NCBI GenBank assembly: GCA_022702705.1
Contig: CM040425.1
Coordinates: 8,448,001 to 8,512,000 of the forward strand
From: Papilionanthe hookeriana x Papilionanthe teres
Lineage: Eukaryota; Streptophyta; Magnoliopsida; Asparagales; Orchidaceae
Reading direction: 5' to 3'
Length of the DNA stretch: 64,000 bases
Part shown: in pieces, positions 30,131 through 43,241 of the stretch
How positions within the stretch are numbered: position 1 is the first letter of the stretch
How the letters are laid out: each line of letters opens with the position of its first letter
The notes under the pieces: model-generated
What the model was told of the DNA's origin: nothing
Database searches by the model: none
Seen by the model: the letters and a program-made list of their open reading frames with translations, nothing else
Program-made: the position numbers and the translations under genes

Positions 30131-32028
30131 CTAGTGATCAAGTCTAAGAGTTCTAGCCTACTATTCATTTCAAAAATGATTGTATATTATCCTATTAAGG
30201 CACTTAAAAGGATTACATGAAAAGAAGTTTATGAGAACACTAATAGTAAAGATGCTAATCCATACATATAAGTTCAGGAAAGTAATTAAGTTCTACCCTT
30301 TAGGTAGATCCAAGTGAAGCCAATTTTTAATTAGGCATCTCCTTAAGCTTCTCTCACTTTTTCTTTTCTTTTTCTTCTTTTTCTCTTTTCTCTTTCTTAG
30401 GGATCATTTTCAATCCCCTTTTTTCACTTTTTTTCTTCTTTTTTTATGTGAGGATTACTATATCTGGATAGCCTTTAATAATGTTGAACTTCACCCTTCT
30501 CACCCTAAATTTGGAACTTACCAAAATCCTTTACCTTATAGACATTTCTTTAGCTTGTTATTGATTCATCATAGAGTCTCAATCCTTTCCTTTTACATAA
30601 AGTTTTAAGATTCTTAATATTTCAAACATACAGCTTTTCTTACTTTGAATAGCTGACTATAGTCCTATTCTCTTATACTAAATATCTTATCCTACAAAAT
30701 TACTTTTCATTACCAAAAATTTTCATTCAAGTTCACTAAAGTACTCAAATAAAATCAAAATACAGTTATCTGAAATTGAGCTCTATCACAGGAATTTATG
30801 TTAATAATTTTGAAAATACTTTTAAATGAGAACAACTAATAGTTAATTCTTTCTCTCCCCAAACTTAAATTTTAAAATATTTTGCAATTAATTCCATAAA
30901 ATGTGGCAGGAAGAAAAAGTAATTGAATTTACTAGCTACTACAACATTCTATCAAATTCATATACATGTATAATCAAGATAAAATGACTGCAGGAGAAAG
31001 TAAATCAAGCCTAAAACATGCTTATAATAAAATTACACTAAAATGAAGTATTCTTACTTTAAAATTTTATTTTTCTTCCTACCTCCAAATTTAATCTTTA
31101 ACATATATAACATTTAGTATAGAAAATATAAGCAGGAAGAAAAACAGTTTAGAAATTCTATCTACCACAAATGTCTATCAAAAACATCTTCAATTATTCA
31201 TCAAGATAAACAATATGCAGTAGAAAGTAAATCTAAACTAATCATGCCAGAATGAAATTTATTAAACAAAAGTTAATTAGCATAATAGGTATCAACAAGG
31301 GAGTATAAAAATGTTCTTTAAGTCTTATATAAAGTTGTAACACACAAACAAATACACATAATAAATGAGGTTAATTTATCCTTTAACTCATCACATCTCA
31401 CTACTTACCTCCAATTTCTAACAGAATCACTACACTAATAAATCATGTACTTTTTAAATGATTATATAGATTATAATCCCAAAGATAAGATTATTCCTGA
31501 TATATTGGTTCACATGTGCCAACCTCATGCATCATCTAATCCCCTTAATTAAGCACCTCTAATAGTTATAAATTGTAGTGTAAGATCATCCTCAAATTAT
31601 TTATCAAATAGGTTCTCAACTCCTACTAAATGAAAATAAAGTTACATAAAGAAAGTAACAAAATTGAGATGGATCTGTCATTGTTCAAATTCATGATATC
31701 TCTTGTAAAACTCAAGTCCGAGTAAGACCCGAGTCATAGTGGACTCGTCAATCCAACTACTACAAGAGAACATACAATTCTAACCATAATAAGGAGTTAA
31801 GAAATCACCTCCCACATGATCAAATCAAACCATTAACAATCCAAACGTCTACCAATAACAATCAAACTTATCAATCCATAATGACACATAAAGATCAACT
31901 CAATCCACTAACAATCCAAACATTCACTGATCATTAATCAAGCTGATCAATCCACACTAAAACAAACACAATACAACACTAACAATTACGACTCTCAAGC
32001 AAACTAAATCAATGCACAGTGATAACTA
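30131..32028. other. Non-coding 3' region of element B
   Basis: AT-rich sequence without a conserved protein on either strand. It includes a polypyrimidine tract at about 30342-30449 (runs of TTTTCTTCTTTTT), in principle a purine tract in the element RNA. It corresponds to the region between the end of pol and the 3' LTR in full elements. Confidence 0.6.
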
Positions 32029-32070
32029 TAGGTTGCCTCCCATAAAGGGATTGGTTTTAACGTAGCGGGC
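32029..32070 (-). other. Conserved Athila post-pol motif in element B
   Basis: On the minus strand GTCGGGCCCGCTACGTTAAA is followed by a short spacer and GGGAGGCAACC. The same motif follows integrase in element C (52470-52525, AAACGCTTTTGGTGTGGCAACCC). Its presence directly after gag here shows that pol was deleted. Function unknown. Confidence 0.6.
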
Positions 32071-32493
32071 CCGACAAATGATTCCTCCAAGATCAAAATT
32101 TCAATTAAGTAGTTCTCAATCAATCGCCCAATCTTTTTTAGATTCAGGGATTCCTTCAAAATCCCCAAATTTTAATTTTTCATTTAGCTCTTCCATTTCA
32201 GATTGATTTATATCATTATTCCTCATGTTTCTTTCTAGATTCAATATTCTTCTATTAATTTTCTGAATTTACATATTAATACCATCCTTAAAATTTATAA
32301 GAAATAGAGCTTTATATGATAATTCAAGGTCTCCCAAAATTTTTATCGAATTCTCTCTAGATAATTCAGATTCAGGATCAAATTCTTCTATGTTACTCTT
32401 TTGTTTCAAGTCCAATTCTTCCCCTTGATAATTATTAAATGATGGAGGCGGTCTTTCTATATCAATCTTAGTTGAGAAAATAATTTTTTCTAA

Positions 32494-34320
32494 TTACTTA
32501 GGAATTTCTTCCATTGGTCTTCCAATATCCTTATTTTCTTTTCTCAACTCAAAGTTCTTTTGAAATATATCATCAAATTCTCTCCCAAATCTTAGTTCGA
32601 TATCGTTATCTTGTTCATCACTTAATTCAGGTTCTTCTTGTGATTGAGTCAAATTTAAAGATATAAAGACTGGTGGTATAGATGAATTCCCTAAATATGT
32701 AGGCTTTAAAATTTTATGGGGTACATTCATCTTAAGTTCATGAGATTTTTCAACATATGGAATTAAAAGATCACTATTTTTGGTAGCATCCATCATTTCA
32801 CACCTCTTCTGAACATATATACAGTCTTCCTTAAACAACGTTTTCAACTCATCATGAAAGTCCATTTCGATCTCATCTGTTAACTTACTCTCAAAATTTT
32901 TTTGGAAATTATTTTTACTTAAATAATCAATTTCATTCATCCAAAAACAATCATCATCTTTTCTCTTTGCTGGATCAATATTATTCTCTTTAGGTTTGAT
33001 CTCAGTGTTGCTAAGAAGTGTTATTTGAGGTATATTGCTAAGTGAATTGGTAATTTGTCCCAGTTGATTCTCTATGTTTCTAATCATAACATTTTGACTT
33101 TGCAACTGATTTCCCATTTTCAATACCACTTCTTCTATAGAAACATTCTTATCCTTAAATTGTTGGTTAGTGTTAGAGTCCAGTGTATATGAAGGTCTAT
33201 AGCTTGTGTTACCCTGACTATTCCAACTTCCACTAGGATTTGGATGACTGTTTTCCCATTGTTGGTTTCCACCCTCAGTAGTATGATTCCAGTTAAAATT
33301 AGGATGGTCTTTCCAATCCGGTTTGTAAAAGTTAGAATACGTGTTGTTTAAGGTATTTAAAGTCTCATATAATAAGTTGGAATCAATCATATGCCCTAAT
33401 GAACTTTCCTCACTTATAGGAGTAAATTGAGGCTAATTCATTCCAAATTGGTCCAACTTCCTTGATATTGCAACAACCTGAGATGTAAGAATTGCAATCA
33501 CATCTGTATCATGAACACTAGCTACATTTCTAGAATTTACCCTTGCAGAGGGCCATTGAAATTCATTTGTAGCTATTTCTTCAATTAATGCATATGCTTC
33601 TTCAAATGATTTTGACATTAACGAACCACTAGCAGCAACATCAATAATGATCCTAAGGGATCCTACTAACCCATATTAAAAGTTTGAATGATTAACCAAT
33701 CTGGCAGAGCATGATGTGGATACTTTCTTAGGAGTTCCTTAAATCTTTCTCAGGCTTCATATATTGATTCCCCTTCATACTGATAAAATGAGATAATATC
33801 GTTTCTAAGTTTAATAGTCCTTGAAGGTGGAAAATACTTAACTACGAATTTCTGAGTTAACTCATCTAAATTTTTAATAGAACCAGATGCTAATGTGTAT
33901 AACCACATTTTTGCCTTATCCCTTAGTGAGAAAGGTAAAAGCCTTAGCCTAACAGCATCGTCTGACATGCCATTATAACGAAATGTAGCACAAAGTTCTA
34001 GAAAACTAGATAAGTGTCAATAGGGATTCTTTAAAGAAGTTCCTCCAAACTGGTTGTTCTGCACTAGTTGGATAATCACTAGATTTAGTTCAAATGAGTC
34101 AGCTTCTATGACAGGGTTTTGTATATTTGAGTGAATTACATCTATCGTAGGATTTACATAATCCCTCAATGATTTATGATGATTTTCCAAGTTATTATTT
34201 TGAATTCCATTTCTAGTTTTTCAATTGTTTTTTTATTTTTTGATTTTATTCCATTTTTCTGACTCGGGAACATAAGGTACAAGTCCTACAGATCCTTTAT
34301 TTTGCATACATAACATGACA
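32494..34320 (-). pseudogene. Gag of element B (Athila type)
   Basis: Three open stretches (33968-33750, 33618-33433, 33390-32494) cover an Athila gag. Capsid text: DDAVRLRLLPFSLRDKAKMW, LDELTQKFVVKYFPPSRT, LRNDIISFYQYEGESIYEA, then SFEEAYALIEEIATNEFQWP and an Asn/Trp/His-rich tail with WKDHPNFNWNH. The first ATG-proximal text lies near 34318. Stops separate the parts, including where the family has Trp after IYEA. Element C carries the same protein family. Confidence 0.85.
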
Positions 34321-34539
34321 AACCATACATTAATAATAAAATAAATAAAACAAAAAATATATTCAATACAACAAAACATTTTCACAAATACCTCATTTTT
34401 CATAAAAATAGTTTTTTTTCACAACACTTTTTCATACAAAAAGCACTTTTCACATAAAAACAATTTTACGACACTAAAATTTTTCAATTCTAAGCTTAAT
34501 TACTTCAACTAAAATTCTCCAAAAATTCTTACAGATGCT

Positions 34540-34557
34540 TCCCCAGCAAAGGCAACA
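34540..34557 (-). other. Degenerate primer binding site of element B
   Basis: The minus strand reads TGTTGCCTTTGCTGGGGA six bases from the LTR. It keeps most positions of the tRNA-Asp site seen perfectly in element C (TGGCGCCGTTGCCGGGGA). Confidence 0.55.
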
Positions 34558-34563
34558 AAAACG

Positions 34564-36489
34564 TGATGCGACTTTTTCTATGCAAGAGTTTATGAGCCCA
34601 GATTTATATATTTATAATGATTTTGTAAAGTCACAATTTTAAACGCAAGTATACGTATCGCTCAAGTAATACAAGGATCTAGTGGAGTCCCGTTTATCAA
34701 TTCCACAGTGAAGCGAGATAAGAGGTTCTTAGTCAAATTCTAGTATACTATTATCAGACTTTAGACTGCAGGTTCGATATAAGTGGTGTTTTATCTAGTA
34801 ACTACTCATAACTGTAGATGATTATATGTAAGGATAATAACTATTCCTAAATGTAAATATTACTTCTAGAGATAACCCCTTTCTGGATAAATTGGTTTGG
34901 TGAATTTTGAGATAATAAAATCTACTATTCTTATGTAGTGAATTAGATAATGTAAATGAATGAGATGCATTAAATATTGTATGTGCCAAACAGGAGCAAT
35001 CTTATTCTTTACCCTCTTCCGAGTGCATAAAGAACATTGGTTAATCTTAAGTTTAGTCCTCAAATCCGTGGTTAGGCTAGGAGGATACTGGCTCTCACTC
35101 CAGAGCTCCCACTTCCCTTCGTCTGAAGGCTAACTCTCGCTTTAGTTTCTAAACACTAGGGCTGAATTGAGGATTTTAGTCTGTCACCCTAAAATCTCCA
35201 ATTCTACGCTGATCAAAGTATAGTTCACTATTTATTTGCATTCAACCCCCATGAACTTCACCATCCATGGAATTTGAATGTGGTTCCACTTTGTTGAGAA
35301 TTACACTGCCCTCTCGGATCATAGCACAATTACAACGAATTTTAACAATACAACGAGCTCTTTTTGTAATGTAAATGAAGCGCAATTAAAACCATCACAT
35401 TTATAATCAAAACTTCTTCTAGCATGCATGCCAAATCCTAAACATGAATTCTACTCATTGTAGATGAAAAGTAGAAAGAAAATAATGGCATAATCTTATT
35501 AGGCCACTATTTTCAAAGAAGAAGAAAGAGTAAGAGAAAGACATCACAAAATACGAAGAAAACACAACAAAAAACTTCATTTCAAAACAAATCCACATAA
35601 TAAGTGTTTACAAAATCATAAGATAATGAAGAACACAATACTTAGCCTTTTCACTTTGAAAGAAAGAAGAAGATCTCTCCTACAAAGTCTCCCGGTGATT
35701 CATGCAATGCTAGAATAAACCTTTACAAAATCTCTCAAAATCCCCTCACCAATTTCTCAAAAAAGGTAGAAATCTACATTTCTACTCTTATTTTAAGATC
35801 TCTCAACATTCTCCACGTTTTTCCTAACATCTACTACTATTTTTTTGCTTCAAATTCACTTTAAAATAGTGTAGGAATGAATTTCTTAAGAGGTGCTTGA
35901 AGAAACTTTCCAAAAAGTGTCTAGATTTGACGTATATGTCCAATAACCGCCCAAAAATGAATCCAAACCGTCTGGGGCGCGGTACAACGCTATTTGGGTG
36001 TCGTTCGACACTATTTTGGCGTAGTTCGACTCTTTTTGGGCCCCATTCGGCGCTATTTCCATGAAATTTTTGTTCTTCTTGGGACACTGGTGTGGTCCGG
36101 CGCTGGTTCTGGCGCAGCTCCACCATTTTCGCTCCGTTTGGCTCCGTTTTAACTCTGATTCACCCCATTTCAGTTGCGTTGCGTTTATAACAGATAGCCC
36201 TACAAAATAAGCATAAAAAATCTTTCTTTAAAGTGTAATCTTATTCAAAAATATGCAAGAAGTGTGAAAGAGATTAAGCAAAGAAAGACTTATCAAAATG
36301 TGTCGAGCCAAAATTTGCGTTTTCGCTCGTTTTTGCTCCAAATTGCACCATTTTTGCTTCTTTTTCTTCAAAAGCCATTTCTTGTACCAAAAATCAGAAA
36401 ACGTATAAAATACCTTCCTTTATAGTGCAATATCATCAAAAGTAAGTACGAAATAGATAGTAAAAAACTATCAAATTTTTAGTGGATCA
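34564..36489 (-). repeat. Element B 5' LTR
   Basis: 1926 bp, TG...CA, direct repeat of 25078-26975. Adjacent to the primer binding site on its left and to the ATATT duplication on its right. Confidence 0.9.
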
Positions 36490-36494
36490 ATATT

Positions 36495-37670
36495 GAATCC
36501 CAATCTGTTCGTAAATTAAATCTTATGGTTTATAGTGCAAGACAAGAGAGAGTGATATACACATAAAGAGAAGTATATAGAAGTAAACAGTAAAACATTT
36601 TGTTCATCTCATAAAATAAACCCCTATTTATATGGGAGGGTACAATATGTTAAGTTATATGTTTGCTAATGCTTTAATAGAGCTGTTACAAAATATTTTA
36701 GTTATTTTACATGTATGAGCCTTATGGCTCAGCTATTTTCAGGGTCACTCGGCTGAGCTCGGCAAGCATCGGTTAGGTTAGACATGCTCATTCAACTATG
36801 TTGAGTTAAGGTTGTCGGACGACCTTCAATTGACTCCAGGTCGATAGGACTGGTTTGATTAGCTAGGCCTTGTCGATTGTCTAATCTATATGACTGTTGA
36901 CCTTTGATCTCTGGTGAGGAGCTCTTATTGGCTGAGTGATGTTAGATTATAAAGCGGATGTTGAATCACCATAATCTAATAGGCAGCTCGCTCCCCAATA
37001 AAGATAGTCGTAGGGATGATTTAGATTTCTCGTGACATAGTTACTTCTCCATCCCTGCTAAGGAATATCGGGGTTTCATGGGATGATTGATGGTACCAAG
37101 GAAAGTCTTTCTTTAGATATTGTATGTTGAAAGGTTAATTATCGATTTCAATAGGCTTTCATATGGTGGTTGGCTCGCATGCCTATGTCTTATATTGGTA
37201 CGATGGATTCGAGCTCAAACTTCTAGACGTCTTTAGTCTTGTCAACTCTGGCTCGGATGACTGCATAGAATCAACTTTGGCTTTGAAATTGGTTTAGACC
37301 GCCGTGTCTGATTAGACAAGTAGACCTCGTGGTCTTATGCTGGTGGGCCCTATTTCGTTATATTTTTATATCTTCTAAAGTGTTGGATCACTTCGAGATT
37401 TATGCTGGATGAAACTTGAATAAAATATTACACATAGGTTATTCATGCTAATGAACAATAAAGAAAATTTAATATTATATAGCTGACCATAAAGTATATT
37501 GCAATCTATTTATAGAATTAGTGAGTGTTCATATATATAAATTTAATAGTTTAGCAATAAAATTTATAAAATTCAATTAACAGAACACGAATTAATTTAC
37601 GAGCTTGATCAATTATAAAATAATTCCTCACATTTCATATTAAGGTTGCGCTAAACTAAAAATAAATTTC
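36495..37670. other. Unassigned intergenic sequence upstream of the eS12 gene
   Basis: I see no coding domain. A stretch such as TAAACCCCTATTTATATGGG (36610-36640), GGCTGAGCTCGG and CGACTC-type words look like an old LTR, possibly the remainder of the element that supplied the gag fragment at 24600. No boundaries can be drawn. Confidence 0.3.
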
Positions 37671-37675
37671 ATCCG

Positions 37676-37790
37676 ACGGTTATAAATGGCACAGGCAGTC
37701 GATCGCGTCCTTTAAGGTACTCAAACCCTGATTCTTTCCTCTGCTTCTGCGTCTGATATCGCGGAAACGCAGTCGCAGCTATGGCGTAAG
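37676..37790 (+). promoter_or_regulatory. Core promoter and 5' UTR of the eS12 gene
   Basis: A TATA-like TTATAAAT lies at 37679-37687. The predicted start is about 30 bp on, followed by a pyrimidine-rich leader (ATTCTTTCCTCTGCTTCTGC) typical of translation-machinery genes. AAACCCTGA at 37724 and AAACCCTAG at 37857 (inside intron 1) resemble the telo box, and GGCCCA near 37826 is a site II core. Both motifs are common in plant ribosomal-protein genes. Confidence 0.6.
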
Positions 37791-40700
37791 CTCCTATCTT
37801 CATTTCTTCATTTTCTTCTTTTCCGGCCCATCTTCACTCTCTCATAAATGTATTGTAAACCCTAGCTTTACTTCTCTGAATTTGAGAAGTGAAATTCCGA
37901 TGATAACTTCTTTGATTCCCGAGATTATTCGCTTTTTTTGGTAAAGCTTTGTCTTCGAATTGTGTTGTCTTTGATTCCTAAGCAAAATAATTGAGATCTT
38001 TGTTTCAATGGAACAAATTTAGCTATCATATTATATGATACGAGTTTGAATCCTTGAGTAGTAAAGATAAAATTTAGTTTTAGGGGCATTTGCATATAAA
38101 AAATAGATTATGATGTGATTTTTAACTCTCAAATAAACAAGCATTGATTAGGTTGGTAGATGTAGGCATTTGATTGCTAAATTTTTATGAAACTAGATGA
38201 CAAACTGTCAAACTATCCATCAAGCAACTTGTATTTGTTGTGCTGATATTACTTCCAATGATTATGAAATTGTTGTTTTATTTTAGCGAGATGCTTGCAA
38301 AAGGATAAACTGATGTTTTGGATTGAGCTTTGTCTTCTTTGGCAATGCTTTTCAGTTTCTTTGCCTTTCAAAAAGCTGACATAAAAATTTTGATTTGTTA
38401 CGAATCACTTTTTTGGGGTGGTATATTTTTTGGGCAATTACATGTAAGACCACCCAAAACTTACCATTTACAAATCAACCACCCTCTTTCATCCATTTTT
38501 CAAATTCTCACTCAAATCAAAAGTCATGGTAAAACCTTAACCATATGTTTTATTTTTATCAAATTCTCAATAGTCTGACCATGGCACTCGTAAATACATT
38601 GGTTCGTCAGTGCTTAATTTGTAAATATCAATGTTTCGGGTGGTCTGTATATAGTTATCCTTTTATTTTATATATATTTTTTTTCACGAATAAAACATAG
38701 CAACATATCAATGAAGTCATGGTAAACATTTACATTAGGAAGATATCTCAAATGGCTTCCAATCCAATGATGTTGAGAGATCTTCTAACTATATGAATCG
38801 AGTTTGAATCCTTGAGGAGTGAAGATAAAATTAGTTTTTAGGAGGATTTTCATATGAAAAATATATTATGATGTGATTCTTAACTCTCAAATAAACAAGC
38901 ATTGAGGTTATTGGGTTATAATATGCTAGGTTGGTAGATGTCGGCGTCTTAGATTTGATTGTTAAATTTTTATGAGAGTAGATGCTTTAGATTCAACTTA
39001 TGTTAAGAAAGGCAGAGGTAGACCTGGGAAGACTTTGGCTTATTGTATAAAAATAATCTTAATTTATTAGAACTAAATGAAAATAGGACACTAAATAGGA
39101 CGCAATGGAGAATAAGGAGTCATGTAGCCGACCTCACGTAGTGTGATTAAGGCAATGTTGTTGTTGTTGTTGTTGTAGATGACAAACTACCCATCAAACA
39201 ACTTGCATTTCTCATGCTGATATTACTTCCATTGATTATGAAATTGTTGTTTTATTTTAGTGAGATGCTTGCAACAGGATAAACTAACGTTATGGATTGA
39301 GCTTTGTCTTCCTTGGTAATGCTTTTCGGTTGCTTTGCCTTTCAAAAATCTGACAAAAAAATTTTGATTTATGACGAATCACTTTTTGGCAGTGATTTGT
39401 TTTTGGGGCAATTACATGCCAAAATACCCAAAACTTGCCATTTACGAATCAACAACCCTCTTTCATCCATCTTTCAAATTCTCTCTCCAATTTCAAAATT
39501 CACGGTAAAACCCCAACCAATATTTTTTATTTTTATCAAATTGTCAATAGTCTGATCGTGGACTTGTAAATACATTGGTTTGGTAGTTCAAAACATCACC
39601 TAAGTGCTTAATTTGTAAATATCAATGTTTCAGGTGGTCTGTATATAATTATCCCTTTATTTTTTTTATGCAGCAATAGAACATAGCAACATATCAATGA
39701 AGTCACAGTAGACATTAACATTATGAAGATATCTCAAATGGCTTCCCATCCAATGATGTTGAGAGATCCTCTAACTAATACATTTGGAATAAAAAATTGA
39801 AATATTCTAAAGATTCCTTTGGTAATGAGAATTTTTTGTAATGTTTGATCCAAAATAAATCACTAACCTACAATACCTATTTTTCCTTGATTTCTATTAG
39901 AGTTTAATCTAGTCAGAGGCGTCTCAATATTATCTAATAATGGATAAGTTGCGACATATTATTTTTGAAATACTAGTATGAACTGATATCATTAATGATT
40001 TTTCTTTCCATGAATTGTGATGTTAAAATGTTAACTATTGCAATCTTATTTTTGGTTGTTATTTTAGTTGCATTCAAGATTGGTATATTATTTTGGTTAA
40101 TAATATAAATTTTTGGCATTTACATACATACCACTTAATTCCTATGTATTTTCAATATCTAACATCTAGACCTTTTTTTTTACATTTATAACATAGAAAT
40201 CTTTTACATCACATAAAAAATAACAGTATTTTAACTTATAAAAAGTAAAGTGAAATACCCCTTTTCATGCACAGGTAAGCTGACGTGTGTAAAAATTGAA
40301 GTTTAGGTGTTAGATAGGTAAATACATAAGAATTAAGTGGTATCTATGTGAATCTTTCTATAAATTTGTATATGAATTAGTTGTTAGTAAAAGGGTTCCC
40401 TTCTTTACAGTCAGCTTTATTTATTTGATCAAATCTTTACTAAAGTTTATTTGATGACAGGGAGGATGGAATTCCCACTGAAACACCTGCTTCAGTCCTT
40501 GGAGAACCAATGGACCTTATGACAGCACTCCAACTTGTTCTGAGGAAAAGTTTAGCGCATGATGGGCTTATTCGTGGACTTCATGAAGCAGCGAAGGCTA
40601 TTGAAAAGCATTCTGCACAACTTTGCGTTCTTGCCGAGGATTGTGACCAGCCTGACTATGTTAAGCTAGTCAAGGCTCTTTGCGGAGATCACAATGTCCA

Positions 40701-41811
40701 CTTGGTGATCATTCCACATGCCAAATCCCTTGGCGAGTGGGCTGGGGTTAGTGAATTGCCGGATCTAATTTTGAATAATTTTTTAACTAATCATTTATTA
40801 ATGACTTGGCTAACCTTTTAGTTTGCATTTTGTTTTCTGTTGAAGGTTTTTGTTAAGAATCTGGAATTTTACATTCTTTGGCATCATCAAGTGCTTCTAA
40901 TTTTTATATCGCTGCTTTAATAGTTCTACATTTTGCAATGACTACGCATTTATGTTTAGAGGTTTATAGTCGTGTCAGGAAAGACTTTCCTATTTATAGA
41001 ATTAACTATTTATTCCATGAGGAACAGCAAATTTATTAAGAATATTACAAATTCTTGGTAATTAATGCACTTTGGTTTTATTTATATTAAGACGAATGAT
41101 TTGGTTTCTCCGTACAATACTGTTTTTTCTATCTTTTGTTTTCTATCATTATGTGTTCCGTCTTTTTCATTATTCTTCTAAATCATGATATTTTAATTGT
41201 TGTTGTTGTTGGTTTTTGTTGTTTTTATTTTTTCTCTCTTATAATGGTTTCAGTTTCTTTTGTAGTCTTTAATTTTTTCAATGACGCTCAATCCATTCGT
41301 GGAGAAGTAATTTCTTCTGGTTCCTATGTTATGCTGTGGATTTGCCAACTCATCTGAAAAGTGAATTTGCTGAATTCCACCCAAGGGAAATTTTATAGCG
41401 TCTTATGTCAGCTAAATTACTTTGTTATATCCTTTAATAATGGTCTGAGCGCTATTCAGACATGCATTTACAGAAATGTATTCTCTGCCTGTTAATCTTG
41501 TGCTTGCATCTCATTTCATTGCCGGATGAAATCTTATTTTCTTCCAAATCATGCATTGGTTAATTTATCATTTTTGCTTATTACAGCTCTGTAAGATTGA
41601 CTCAGAGGGAAAGGCCAGAAAAGTTATAGGGTGCTCCTGTGTTGTTGTTAAGGTAAATGAATTCTAATATTCTTCTTCGGCTTCAAGGCTAGCGCTGGAG
41701 GTGTTGATGCTTGAATTTTTCTGAGCATTTAATCCTTTCCTGGATTTGCAGGATTATGGAGAGGAATCAGAGGGACTCCATATAGTTCAGGAGCATGTGA
41801 AATCTCACTGA
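37791..41811 (+). CDS. RPS12: 40S ribosomal protein eS12 (RPS12), four coding exons
   Basis: Coding exons are 37791-37795 (only ATGGC), 40461-40746, 41587-41652 and 41752-41811, all joined at GT/AG sites. The sum is 417 nt, or 138 residues plus TGA. The product reads from MAEDGIPTETPASVLGEPMD and contains the eS12 signatures RGLHEAAKAIEKHSAQLCVL, AEDCDQPDYVKLVKALC, AKSLGEWAGLCKID, ARKVIGCSCVVVKDYGEE and ends EHVKSH. Length fits the plant family (about 140-145). eS12 is a small-subunit protein of the head/beak region with an L7Ae-like fold. No stop or frameshift is seen. Intron 1 (2665 bp) holds a tandem duplication. Introns 2 and 3 are 840 and 99 bp. This is the only host gene in the window and looks functional. 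Confidence 0.93.
38035..39690. repeat. Tandem duplication within intron 1 of eS12
   Basis: A block of roughly 700-750 bp starting CGAGTTTGAATCCTTGAG (38040) is repeated from 38797 to about 39680. Shared landmarks include AACTCTCAAATAAACAAGCATTGA, ATTATGAAATTGTTGTTTTA and GATTGAGCTTTGTCTTC. The second copy is longer because it received a LINE tail (38987-39173). The copies differ at many positions, so the duplication is not recent. Confidence 0.85.
38987..39173 (+). mobile_element. 3' tail of an RTE-type LINE in intron 1
   Basis: This segment is missing from the first duplicate copy. It contains GGCAGAGGTAGACCTGGGAAG (an R-G-R-P-x-K-T motif), a decayed ORF end and a (TTG)n tail, as in the 3' ends of plant RTE LINEs. 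GTAGATG occurs on both sides and is the likely target duplication. The insertion therefore postdates the intron duplication. Confidence 0.6.
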
Positions 41812-43004
41812 TTATTTTGAGCTATCAGTCTGGCATAAACGAGTTGAAATTTTGCATTTAAACTTGTGAACATTTAGTTTATTTTTGCAGACCGGAAAAA
41901 CTGAAAGCTTTATATATTCCAGTTGGTTTCATCTGTAGTTTGATTAACTTTTCAGTTTATGTTATAATTTGATTACATAAATTGTGAGGGTTGAATTCGA
42001 CACCCCACATCTTTTGTCTAATTAATTTAAACAAGCTAATTTATAGTCAAACATGAATATGAATATATAAAACAAAAACACGAACATATTTATGAGCAAT
42101 ATCGAACACAAGCTAATTTTGAACAAAGTCAAGCTCAAGCTCGGCTCATTTACAGATTGGAGACAACTGAAATTGGTTTGACATAATAAACTATGTGCAA
42201 TAGAATTTTTTAAAGTTGCATTGATTAATCAAATAAATCAGTACATCGAAGATTATATTGATCAGAGTTTGTTTTCACAGCAAATGCTCAAACACATAAT
42301 TTTACTAGAAAAAAAAAAAGAAATAAATTAGATTAACATAATGATTAAGCTCATACATGACTTTATTGTTACCTTCAACATCTTATTATTTGAACATTTT
42401 TGAATTGTGAGTTGTTTTTTTTAGCTTTATTATCATCTTAGTAGTTCAATATATATATTTATATATATAATAGTTTAAAATGATTGTTTTATTTATAAAA
42501 AATAGTAACTATTATTTTATATTTTTAGTATTCTAATTGTGTAAATTTCATTTAAAAGATATTTAAGGCACATATATCGTGCACATACATACAATTTTTT
42601 GTTAATTCATGCATTAACAATAATTAACACATTTTTAAAATGCATTTTCTCCATGATTCTTTTAAAATTTGAATAATATTACAATTTTTCTCAAATATGA
42701 TTAAAGCATTATCTGAAAATAATTGATGAACTATGTTCAAACATTGTTCGAAATAGGTCTAAAAATGTTCAAACATAATTAAAATAGATTTAGGTTTATG
42801 TAGATAGAATAGAGTGTGTTATAGCTAGAGTTGTCAAAATGGCTCGTTGTTCGTGAACAACTCGTGTTCGGTTTGTTAAGTAGCTCGTGTTTAATTTGTT
42901 TACTAAGCAAATGAGCTGAACACGAATAATATTTTTGCAAGAGATATATAAATGAGCTAAATACAAGCAAAAATTTGTTTGTTCTTATTTCGTTCTTTAT
43001 TGGC

Positions 43005-43008
<4 letters not shown>
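41812..43008. other. Downstream of eS12; AT-rich with GAGCTCG/ACACGA words
   Basis: The start is presumably the eS12 3' UTR. Two segments (about 42005-42170 and 42830-42990) have opposite-strand versions of similar words (CACGAACA, AGCTCGGCTCATTT against GTTCGTGAACAACTCG, AAATGAGCTGAACACGAA). This suggests the ends of a small DNA transposon about 1 kb long. I could not define terminal repeats or a target duplication. Confidence 0.35.

Positions 43009-43076
<68 letters not shown>
43009..43076. repeat. (AT)n microsatellite
   Basis: About 68 bp of pure TA repeat directly beside the 3' end of LINE D. It gives rise to a spurious IYIYIY reading frame. Confidence 0.97.
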
Positions 43077-43079
<3 letters not shown>

Positions 43080-43241
43080 AAAATAAACCTTCTATTAATT
43101 GCAAAATCAGGTTACAATTATAAGATAGGGAACATCTAAAAGGTCCCCATCAGCAAGGAATGGAAGAAACAAAGCCACATAGAGTGGCAGGTCTATTACC
43201 CTTCCTGTAGATAAAGGAAAATTGGATGTGTAATTAATCCC

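Larger units (their letters stand above)
25078..36489 (-). mobile_element. Element B: Athila-like LTR retrotransposon lacking pol
   Basis: LTRs at 25078-26975 and 34564-36489 start with TGATGCGAC and end with GTGGATCA. The insertion is framed by a perfect 5-bp direct repeat ATATT (25073-25077 and 36490-36494). The polypurine tract beside the left LTR and the primer binding site beside the right LTR show minus orientation. The internal region holds gag and then passes directly to the conserved post-pol motif at 32029-32070, with no protease, RT or integrase. It is therefore a non-autonomous derivative. A LINE is inserted at 27156-30116. Confidence 0.92.

Noticed and set aside
42779..43081. Minus-strand ORF with repeated Tyr-Ile
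   Set aside because: Translation of the (AT)n microsatellite.
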